DNA from: Treponema sp.
Lineage (GTDB): Bacteria; Spirochaetota; Spirochaetia; Treponematales; Treponemataceae
DNA length: 64,000 nt
Reading direction: 5' to 3'
Assembly (NCBI GenBank): GCA_016290335.1
Contig: JAEETM010000001.1
Span: 1-64,000, forward strand
The translations under genes were made by a program, and so were the position numbers. Position 1 is the first letter of the stretch; every line of letters starts with the position of its first letter. Under the pieces are notes generated by a model. The model was not told where the DNA came from. It saw only the letters and a program-made list of their open reading frames with translations, and searched no databases. Shown here one piece after another: positions 18,322 through 24,937 of this stretch.

Positions 18322-19479
18322 TTACTTTACCTCAATTTGTCCATTCATTAAGAGTGGAAGAAGATAGTCACGAAGCATGGTAAGTTGTTTTGTTTCTTTT
18401 GCGTTTAGAATAATTCTTTCATAAATACTTCCAACTTCTTTATTGTAGTTCTCTAATACTTCAGCAAAAGGGATGCATACAAGAGTATCATCAACAGTTT
18501 CTTTATTGATATGAGGCTGTTGAGCTCCTGTTCTTAACATCATGTAATGATTGATTTTGCTAGCAATAAAAGGATATAAGAAGTTTTTTGAAATTATTTC
18601 GTTTTCTTTTATTCCAACAACAGACTGATTAATACATGCATCCATTGTCAAAATGCTTGGTCTTAAGTGTCGGGTAATTGATAATGTAACTGTCCCTGCT
18701 GGTACTAATTCTGTTGCTGAATCTTTTATACCTAGTTCAGTAACAGTTTTCTCTGCATTTATAATTGGAAATTCTGCAACTTCACCAGAATTAAGCCATG
18801 GAATATTACCATTCCAATATTCATCTTTATCAGTTGATGGAGTTCCTCCAAGAACTATTTCACATACATCACCTAATCTTTTTACTTCCCACCAAGCAGG
18901 AATTTCTCTTTTGAGGATCTTGTTATAGACCATCTGGCCGCCACTGGTTTTGTAGGGGTGGTCGTTTTTGTCTGGGAAGTCGAACTGGGTAAACCAATAG
19001 TCGTAGATGGTTTTTGCCATGTTTTCCAATTCGGTGTTTGTTTTATTGTTCAAGGCAATTTTGTCGTCTATGCAGGAAAGCACATCAGCAATTTTCTTTT
19101 GATTCAGTGCATCATTTATTGATATGGCATTTAAAATAGGCATGGTTAGAAATTTTGTTTGAGAACCCTGAGAACGCGTTCTTAACTGTTCTAATGAGAG
19201 TTTTAGAGAATAATATACAAAATCAAGATTACAGTTTTCTTTTGCAGTTAAAACATATGTACGCTGATAAGCATTAAATTTCCCATTATAACGAGAAACA
19301 TGAAAATTACCTTGCGCATTATTACCCGCTATTAAAATAGCATCACAGTCAAATGCATATTCATTTATTTTAGCTGGTTCTTCTCCGCAAGTAAAATAAG
19401 GGTAAATTCCATTTTCTACAGCTGCATTTGCATCTAATTTTCCTGTAGTAATATTACATAGTTCAGGTAATTGCTTCAC
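18322..19479 (-). CDS. hsdS: Type I restriction-modification specificity subunit HsdS
   Basis: 385 residues starting at a GTG with GGAG 9 nt upstream. It has two target recognition domains (about 1-125 and 190-330), each followed by a helical spacer: NQKKIADVLSCIDDKIALNNKTN (about 125-150) and the C-terminal KETKQLTMLRDYLLPLLMNGQIEV. The second domain contains the common GGTPSTDKDEYWNGNIPWLNSGEV. HsdS reads the bipartite DNA target and holds two HsdM and two HsdR. The N-terminal domain begins abruptly at its first motif (TTGKLDANAAVENGIYPYFTCG), as is common. Only one hsdS is present, with no inverted partner for shuffling. Confidence 0.95.
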   Translation of the reverse strand: MKQLPELCNITTGKLDANAAVENGIYPYFTCGEEPAKINEYAFDCDAILIAGNNAQGNFHVSRYNGKFNAYQRTYVLTAKENCNLDFVYYSLKLSLEQLRTRSQGSQTKFLTMPILNAISINDALNQKKIADVLSCIDDKIALNNKTNTELENMAKTIYDYWFTQFDFPDKNDHPYKTSGGQMVYNKILKREIPAWWEVKRLGDVCEIVLGGTPSTDKDEYWNGNIPWLNSGEVAEFPIINAEKTVTELGIKDSATELVPAGTVTLSITRHLRPSILTMDACINQSVVGIKENEIISKNFLYPFIASKINHYMMLRTGAQQPHINKETVDDTLVCIPFAEVLENYNKEVGSIYERIILNAKETKQLTMLRDYLLPLLMNGQIEVK

Positions 19480-19500
19480 TTTTTAATTCTCCATTCATTA

Positions 19501-19652
19501 ATTTTGCGTTAGCAAAATCGAATCAGTGTGACTATGAAATGCCCACCTGCGAACTAATATGCGTTAGGGATTGTAGGGGCGCGAAGCGTTCTCGCGGAGC
19601 GAGAATGAAGCGATAGCGGAACCCCGAAAAGCCCGACGGCAACTTGTTGCCG
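19501..19652. repeat. GC-rich structured intergenic element between hsdR and hsdS
   Basis: The 180-bp gap contains three perfect hairpins: ATTTTGC-gtta-GCAAAAT (19501-19518), TTCTCGC-gga-GCGAGAA (19589-19605) and CGGCAAC-tt-GTTGCCG (19637-19652). GGGG at 19576 and CCCC at 19622 could pair around the second. Its GC content is much higher than its surroundings. It may be a dispersed repeat, a recombination boundary or an attenuator inside the hsd operon. Confidence 0.6.
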
Positions 19653-19659
19653 GAACGCC

Positions 19660-22600
19660 CTATAGTCCCACCAGTTCCCCAGTGTATTCCTTTTTAATTA
19701 TGTTAATCATCATCTTGGCTTGTGGCAAGGTGAAGGTCACTTTTTGTTTTTGCAGTTCTGGAATTACAAAGCTTCCTAACTGACTGTCAAAATATGCTTC
19801 GTTAGAAATTACATTTGAATTGCTCAGAAGCAGATTATCTGTTTCGTACTTAATGTTGAGCAAGACCTGCTGCAGCAATGTGTCGCTTGGAATTATTGGC
19901 GGCGGATTTTCTTTGAGGCGTTTGTGAATTCGCATAAACTTTGGATCGCCGTTGTATTTGTTGCAGAGAGTCTGGTCTTTCTGATTCTTCTGGTCCATTT
20001 TCTTTTTGAGTTCTTCAAGTTCTTTGATAGACTTTTGCATATCATCTGCGGTAAGTTCTTCGATATTCTTTTTTGACATTACACGCTTAAGTTCTTCGTA
20101 AAGAGAAATGTATTCAGGATCTTTCGAATCCAGATTTCGCAGGAACGCTTTTCTTGTTTTCTCAGCAGTTTCCTGCCACTTGTCTGCAATGGTTAATTCT
20201 TCTTCGCCAATCTTTAAGAATGTAAAGTTTATCTGGTCCAGGGCAGTGTTTAAGAGAGCCTGTGTATCTGTTGAATCTTTTATAGAGTCGCTGAAATTCT
20301 TATTGAAGATTGTGCGTTCAACTTCGCTGGCAAGTGCCTTTACACAATTGATATCTATTTTCTGCAGAATCTTATCAAAGGCTTGTAAACGTGCTACGTT
20401 GTAGAGAACTTTATAATCCTCCAATGCTTTTCTGATTTTGTTTAATTCATCTTTTTCCAGAATGTTTATACTCTGTGAGAAAGCTTCGATGTCACTTGTG
20501 TCGTATGCAAAAAGAATATCCTGAATCTCTGTAAGCCGCTTATCTATTTCTTCTGCATCTAAAAAGAGCTGGCTGTAGTTTTCAAATTCATCACCGAGTT
20601 CTTCTTTGAGTTCGTTGTAGTATTCTTGATTTGCTTTATCAAACTCTTTGCGGATATCTGCAAAATCTACGATGTAGCCGTAATGGAATTTTTTGTAAGG
20701 ACGGTTTACGCGAGTGAGTGTCTGCAAAAGGCTGTGGTCTTTTACTACACGGCCCAGATACATCTTTTTAAGACGTGGTGCATCAAAGCCTGTAAGAAGC
20801 ATGTTGTAAACTACGAGAAAATCTATTTTGCCGGCTTTAAAGTCGTCCCTTTCTTTTTCGCGTGTGTCCTTATCATCAACATCATGAAGAATAAGAACCT
20901 TTGTAATAGATTCATATTTTTGTAATTCTTCAAAGATGGCTTTTGCCTGGTCGCTTGAATCTGCAACAATCATAGCTCCGATTGTGTCATCGCCAAGAGT
21001 TACCCTTGATTTAAGGAAATCGCCAACGATATATTCTGTAAGTGGGGCAACATATTTTGGATGGGCAAAAAGGTGTTTCTTCTGAAGGCTGCCTTTTATT
21101 GTTTCAAGTTCATCTAATACCGAACGAAGCTTTGCCTTGTAGGAAGTTTCAATTGCTTCACGGATAAGGCGGACAGTATATCCATCTTTAATGGAATTGT
21201 TGTACCAGTATTTGTGGATGTATGGTCCAAAGATATCTTTTGAATTGAAATGAATTGTTTTATTCTTACCGGTTGCGTCTACAACTTTTGCATTAAGAAG
21301 TGGTGTTCCTGTAAGGGCAATTAAAACGGCATTCTTGTCTGAATTAAAGAGATTTGCAAGAAATGAACCAGACGGATTATAACTGCGGTGAGCTTCATCC
21401 ATAAAATATACACGCTGCACATCGATATCATAGTCATTTGGAGTTGCTACAGATTCTTCACTGAACTTCTGGATGTTCACAACTGTGATTGTTGCTTCCC
21501 CATTTTTTGAAGTAGATACTTTTGAAATATTTTTCTTGAAATCTTCTTTTGAGTTTACGATATCAACTTTTAGGTCACGGGCTATGAACTCATTCTTTGC
21601 CTGTGTCATAAGGTCCAGGCGGTCTACAATAAAGAAGAATCGAACAGGCTTTGCAAGACAAGCATAATAGTCTCTCAAGAACTGTGAAACAAAATAAGCA
21701 AGGGCTGTTTTACCTGAGCCTTGTGTGTGCCAGATAATTCCTTTTGTCTGTGGAATATTATTCTGTCGGTCTGATTCAATTCTATTGTGAATAGCCTTTG
21801 TCGCAAACATCTGTGGATAACGCATAATGTGTTTTTCAAGATGCGTAATTCCATTTTTATCAGTTCTTTCTACATAGGCTATACCGTACTGCAATAAAAA
21901 GAGAAGTCTTTCTGGATTACAGAGTGATGTAATGATTCTGTTTGTCGGTGTAAATGGTGACTTGTCTTTTTCATAAAAAGTCTGATTTTTTATTTCTGCA
22001 TGATTATTATCTTTTAGAATCAGATTTTCATTTTCTTCTGATTGAGCATCAATAGGTTTTAAGAAAGATGCTTTTTGATATTCTTCATTTTCTTCGCGAA
22101 AATGATTGAAGAATGGTTTTTCATAACTTGCTGTTGCATAGAACGCGCCAAAGAGATTATCAAGATCATCATCGTCATACTCCATGTTGTTTGAGAAAAT
22201 CATCAGCTGAGTAATATTGATGAACTTGCGGAAGGTCTTGTTTTGCTGACGTTTAATCATTCTGTCGTATTCAGCTTTTATACCTTCTTTGTTATTTGGC
22301 TTTTTGACTTCTATAAATGCAAGTGGGATTCCATTGATTAAGAGGGTTATATCTGGACGGAAGTTGTCTTCGCATCCCGGCTTTTGATATGTGAGTTCTG
22401 TTACTACATTGTAGGTGTTGTTTTCGGGATGCTCAAAATCTATAAGTTTGATTTTTTCAGGACAGCCTTCAACATCAATTCCATTTACAAGGTAATTATA
22501 AAACTTGCGACCAAGGTCTTCATTACCCAGAGAATCAGAAAGTTTATGAACTGTTTTTTCAGTTCCTAATGACTGAGAAAGAAACTCAACAACGAGTTCC

Positions 22601-22803
22601 GCTGAAGTCTTACTGTATTCTGATTTGTTAATTTTGGAAATGGATTCTTTGAAGATATCTATAAAGATGTTTGTTTCAGCATCAATATTATTTTTTGATT
22701 GTAAATAATCTTTTAAAGAAAGATAAGTATAACCTAAACGAGTTATATGAAATAAGGCAGGAAGTTTTACACGAGTGTCTTCTGTAGGTTTACTTTCTTT
22801 CAT
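19660..22803 (-). CDS. hsdR: Type I restriction-modification system endonuclease/translocase HsdR
   Basis: About 1047 residues. The N-terminal nuclease shows RPDITLLINGIPLAFIEVKKPN (catalytic D...ExK, about 130-165), then a superfamily 2 translocase with Walker A TQGSGKT (about 360) and DEAH box MDEAHRSY (about 469), and a helical C-terminus that binds HsdM/HsdS. It pumps DNA with ATP and cuts unmodified DNA at a distance. A longer frame starts at 22866 but its first 21 residues are an implausible hydrophobic run next to a tRNA. The ATG at 22803 has no ribosome-binding site but an extended -10 box TGTTATAAT ends 7 nt upstream, so the mRNA is probably leaderless. Confidence 0.95.
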   Translation of the reverse strand: MKESKPTEDTRVKLPALFHITRLGYTYLSLKDYLQSKNNIDAETNIFIDIFKESISKINKSEYSKTSAELVVEFLSQSLGTEKTVHKLSDSLGNEDLGRKFYNYLVNGIDVEGCPEKIKLIDFEHPENNTYNVVTELTYQKPGCEDNFRPDITLLINGIPLAFIEVKKPNNKEGIKAEYDRMIKRQQNKTFRKFINITQLMIFSNNMEYDDDDLDNLFGAFYATASYEKPFFNHFREENEEYQKASFLKPIDAQSEENENLILKDNNHAEIKNQTFYEKDKSPFTPTNRIITSLCNPERLLFLLQYGIAYVERTDKNGITHLEKHIMRYPQMFATKAIHNRIESDRQNNIPQTKGIIWHTQGSGKTALAYFVSQFLRDYYACLAKPVRFFFIVDRLDLMTQAKNEFIARDLKVDIVNSKEDFKKNISKVSTSKNGEATITVVNIQKFSEESVATPNDYDIDVQRVYFMDEAHRSYNPSGSFLANLFNSDKNAVLIALTGTPLLNAKVVDATGKNKTIHFNSKDIFGPYIHKYWYNNSIKDGYTVRLIREAIETSYKAKLRSVLDELETIKGSLQKKHLFAHPKYVAPLTEYIVGDFLKSRVTLGDDTIGAMIVADSSDQAKAIFEELQKYESITKVLILHDVDDKDTREKERDDFKAGKIDFLVVYNMLLTGFDAPRLKKMYLGRVVKDHSLLQTLTRVNRPYKKFHYGYIVDFADIRKEFDKANQEYYNELKEELGDEFENYSQLFLDAEEIDKRLTEIQDILFAYDTSDIEAFSQSINILEKDELNKIRKALEDYKVLYNVARLQAFDKILQKIDINCVKALASEVERTIFNKNFSDSIKDSTDTQALLNTALDQINFTFLKIGEEELTIADKWQETAEKTRKAFLRNLDSKDPEYISLYEELKRVMSKKNIEELTADDMQKSIKELEELKKKMDQKNQKDQTLCNKYNGDPKFMRIHKRLKENPPPIIPSDTLLQQVLLNIKYETDNLLLSNSNVISNEAYFDSQLGSFVIPELQKQKVTFTLPQAKMMINIIKKEYTGELVGL

Positions 22804-22810
22804 AATTATT

Positions 22811-22819
22811 ATTATAACA
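22811..22819 (-). promoter_or_regulatory. Extended -10 promoter of hsdR
   Basis: TGTTATAAT on the minus strand ends 7 nt before the hsdR ATG. A TTACAA -35-like hexamer lies 18 nt upstream. No Shine-Dalgarno sequence can fit between. Confidence 0.55.
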
Positions 22820-22884
22820 TAAATACAATAAGAATTGTAAAAAATTATAAAAAAAGCTTCCTGCATAGCAAGAAGCCTTAATCA

Positions 22885-22957
22885 TCGGGCAAACTGGATT
22901 TGAACCAGCGACCTCAACGTCCCGAACGTCGCGCGCTACCAACTGCGCTATTGCCCG
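22885..22957 (-). tRNA. tRNA-Pro (anticodon CGG)
   Basis: A complete cloverleaf on the minus strand: acceptor CGGGCAA/TTGCCCG, D-stem GCGC/GCGC, anticodon stem CGACG/CGTTG with loop TTCGGGA (anticodon CGG), T-arm GCTGG-TTCAAAT-CCAGT and discriminator A. The loop and discriminator match bacterial tRNA-Pro. No CCA is encoded. Confidence 0.95.
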
Positions 22958-23003
22958 AAATAAAATAAATTATATGTTAACAGTCGCAATGGCGACCAGA
23001 AAT

Positions 23004-23032
23004 AAAAAAACCTTCCGACTTGCGGAAGGTTT
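23004..23032 (-). terminator. Intrinsic terminator after tRNA-Asp
   Basis: On the minus strand a perfect stem AAACCTTCCG / CGGAAGGTTT with a 5-nt loop is followed by a T run. It lies directly after tRNA-Asp and before tRNA-Pro, so the two tRNAs probably have separate transcripts. Confidence 0.85.
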
Positions 23033-23034
23033 AG

Positions 23035-23108
23035 CGCGAGCGGCGGGGCTCGAACCCGCGATCTCCGGCGTGACAGGCCAGCGCGATAACCAGCTTCGCT
23101 ACGCCCGC
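23035..23108 (-). tRNA. tRNA-Asp (anticodon GTC)
   Basis: A complete cloverleaf on the minus strand: acceptor GCGGGCG/CGCTCGC with one G-U pair, D-arm GCGA/TCGC, anticodon stem CTGGC/GCCGG with loop CTGTCAC (anticodon GTC), T-arm GCGGG-TTCGAGC-CCCGC, discriminator G. All fit tRNA-Asp. No CCA is encoded. Confidence 0.95.
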
Positions 23109-23180
23109 GTGACTTTTATATATTACAGAATTGACTCATTTGTGTCAATTGCTCAAAGCCATTTTTTTAAAAATTTTCAA

Positions 23181-23861
23181 CTATTTTTTTACAAAATACT
23201 GCGGATACTTAGCCCTTACATCCTTTACATCAACATAATGACGGTTAAGATGCTGAACAATCAAAGCCTTTGCACCCTTCTCGTCCCTGTTCTTTAATGC
23301 ATCAAGCAAAGCCTTATGTTCGTTTATAATAATTGTAGTATCAGATGAATACATTCTAAGCTCGCGGAAACGGTCATAATGAATATTCATTGTCTTTACC
23401 ATGTAATGGCACTGCATTTTATTTGTAATTCTGTAAAGCATTTCGTGAAACTCATTATCCAGCTCCATAAACTTTTCAAAGTTCTGATTAGACTGATAAA
23501 ACTTCTGAAGATTTACATTTTCTTCAAGCTTTATAAAATCCTCTTCGGTAGCTTTTCTGCAGGCAAGTTCAACAACAGCAACTTCAATTGTAGAACGGAT
23601 AAAAACAGCTTCTTCTACAAGCTCCATGTCTATAAGGCTGACAAGACTTCCGCGCTGTGGTAAAATCTCAATAATTTTAGTTCTGGCAAGCTCCTGTAAA
23701 GCCTCGTGGACTGGTGTACGTGAAAGATGAAGTTCATCTGCAATATCCTGCTCGCTGATCATACTGCCAGGCTGGAGCTGAAGATTGATTATGTTTTCGC
23801 GGATTACCCTGAGAGCATAATCTCTGTTTGATTCTTTTGAAAGTTTTTCTATATTTTTCAT
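23181..23861 (-). CDS. GntR-family (FadR/FCD subfamily) transcriptional regulator
   Basis: About 226 residues from the ATG at 23861. The N-terminal winged helix (about 10-70) contains GSMISEQDIADELHLSRTPVHEALQELARTKI with the PQRGSLVSLID wing; the C-terminal all-helical FCD domain (about 85-210) shows the metal-ligand pattern ELDNEFHEMLYRI and NEHKALLDALKNRD. Such regulators respond to organic acids or sugar acids. A frame extending to 23897 gives an unlikely hydrophobic start. There is no ribosome-binding site; a -10 box ends 7 nt before the ATG, and an inverted repeat overlaps the -35, which fits autoregulation. No metabolic target gene is adjacent. Confidence 0.92.
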   Translation of the reverse strand: MKNIEKLSKESNRDYALRVIRENIINLQLQPGSMISEQDIADELHLSRTPVHEALQELARTKIIEILPQRGSLVSLIDMELVEEAVFIRSTIEVAVVELACRKATEEDFIKLEENVNLQKFYQSNQNFEKFMELDNEFHEMLYRITNKMQCHYMVKTMNIHYDRFRELRMYSSDTTIIINEHKALLDALKNRDEKGAKALIVQHLNRHYVDVKDVRAKYPQYFVKK

Positions 23862-23868
23862 TAATAAA

Positions 23869-23905
23869 ATAATAAATGACGAAAAAAAACTAGTCAACTA
23901 GTATA
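23869..23905 (-). promoter_or_regulatory. Promoter and probable operator of the GntR gene
   Basis: On the minus strand TTGACT and TATTAT are separated by 16 nt, and the -10 ends 7 nt before the ATG. The -35 is embedded in the inverted repeat CTAGT-TG-ACTAG, flanked by the palindrome GTATAC, which resembles known FadR-type operators containing GTATAC. Bound protein would block the -35. Confidence 0.6.
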
Positions 23906-23950
23906 CAAACATTTAATGGAAAAACCTTACCTTATTTTATCCTTCTCCAT

Positions 23951-23979
23951 TTGACTTTTTTCCCCAATTTACATAAATT
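23951..23979 (+). promoter_or_regulatory. Sigma-70 promoter of the 201-aa membrane protein; leaderless
   Basis: TTGACT and TAAATT are separated by 17 nt, and the -10 box ends 6 nt before the ATG at 23986. No ribosome-binding site is present. Confidence 0.55.
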
Positions 23980-23985
23980 AAAAAT

Positions 23986-24591
23986 ATGAAGAAAAAGAAT
24001 TACTACAGCTACAAAACTGCTCATTATTATGTAAAATCGGTTGAAGTTTCGGATAATCCGGATATTCTGTTTACTTCTGTATGGAATATATATGATGTTT
24101 CTTCTGCTGATAAGGCTGCAATAAGGAATAATGATAATGATTATCTGGCAAAGCTTCCTGTAATCGGGTCCTTTCATTTTAATGGGAAGCAGAAGATGGG
24201 CTGTATAAATCTTGAATATGATTTTGAACAGATGACCGAAGTCGGTGAACTTAAGCTTATTTTTTCATATATCTGCCGCTGGGCTTTTTCTCAAAAGGAT
24301 GTTTACTCTGTAAAAACGACATTCCCTCAGACAAAAAATTATGATGATATATTTGATTATCTTGCCTACAAAAAAGAAAATGAAGAAGGAACTGTTACCC
24401 TGCATGCTTCAAAACCGCTTAATACAATTCTTTATCTTGTTTTAGGTATGATTATTGGATTTATTCTAGGCGCTGCTACTGCAAATATGAAAACCGGCAT
24501 AATTTTCGGTTTTGTAGTCTGCGGAGGAATTGGAATCCTTATGGACAGCAATTACACCCGCCGCCGCAACTGGGTCGAAAATAGGGACTAA
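23986..24591 (+). CDS. Hypothetical protein with two C-terminal TM segments
   Basis: 201 residues, family not recognised. The first ~140 residues are soluble and rich in Tyr and Asp, with no signal peptide. Residues about 143-165 (ILYLVLGMIIGFILGAATANM) and 168-183 (GIIFGFVVCGGIGILMD) form a Gly-rich TM hairpin, and the tail is basic (YTRRRNWVENRD). The soluble part should therefore be cytoplasmic. The start is supported by the promoter 6 nt upstream rather than by a ribosome-binding site. It is followed by rpsU, which has its own promoter. Confidence 0.7.
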   Translation: MKKKNYYSYKTAHYYVKSVEVSDNPDILFTSVWNIYDVSSADKAAIRNNDNDYLAKLPVIGSFHFNGKQKMGCINLEYDFEQMTEVGELKLIFSYICRWAFSQKDVYSVKTTFPQTKNYDDIFDYLAYKKENEEGTVTLHASKPLNTILYLVLGMIIGFILGAATANMKTGIIFGFVVCGGIGILMDSNYTRRRNWVENRD

Positions 24592-24594
24592 CTA

Positions 24595-24623
24595 TTGAAC
24601 AAATATTTATAATTCAATATAAT
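24595..24623 (+). promoter_or_regulatory. Sigma-70 promoter of rpsU
   Basis: TTGAAC and TATAAT with a 17-nt spacer lie immediately downstream of the preceding stop codon. The transcript would start near 24630, leaving a leader of about 40 nt with the AAAGGAGGT ribosome-binding site. Confidence 0.7.
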
Positions 24624-24670
24624 TATAATGTTTTTACGGAATCACCGAAAAAAAGGAGGTGACAAAAAAG

Positions 24671-24877
24671 ATGGCAACAATCACAGTTGATGATTCAGAG
24701 AACCTGGAAAAAGCTATTAAACGCTTTAAGAGAATGGTTGAAAAAGAAGGCATTATCCGCGAATACAAAAAGCGTGAATATTTTGTAAAACCTTCTGCTA
24801 CACTTCATCAGAAGAAAACAACTCTTGAAAGAAAGCTTTTGAACAAAAGACGTAAGTCAGAGAAAAAAGAATACTAA
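24671..24877 (+). CDS. rpsU: 30S ribosomal protein S21
   Basis: 68 residues beginning [28 protein letters not shown] and ending in a basic tail ([16 protein letters not shown]), typical of S21, a small-subunit protein near the anti-Shine-Dalgarno helix. A GTG at 24659 is in frame, but AAAGGAGGT at 24652-24660 is spaced 10-11 nt from the ATG at 24671, so the ATG is chosen. It is monocistronic, with its own promoter and a strong terminator. Confidence 0.95.
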   Translation: MATITVDDSENLEKAIKRFKRMVEKEGIIREYKKREYFVKPSATLHQKKTTLERKLLNKRRKSEKKEY

Positions 24878-24899
24878 TCTTTATTAAAAGATTAAGAAG

Positions 24900-24937
24900 A
24901 CTGTCCGAAATCATTTTAGCTTCGGACAGTTTTTTTT
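24900..24937 (+). terminator. Intrinsic terminator of rpsU
   Basis: The stem ACTGTCCGAA / TTCGGACAGT with an 11-nt loop is followed by eight T. It overlaps by 2 nt the end of the convergent EAL-domain gene. Confidence 0.92.

Noticed and set aside
18322..19479. Phase-variable hsdS by inversion
   Set aside because: Only one hsdS, no second partial copy and no recombinase in the window.
22974..23297. 107-aa plus-strand frame across the tRNA-Asp gene
   Set aside because: Runs through a tRNA, a terminator and the end of the GntR gene; no ribosome-binding site.
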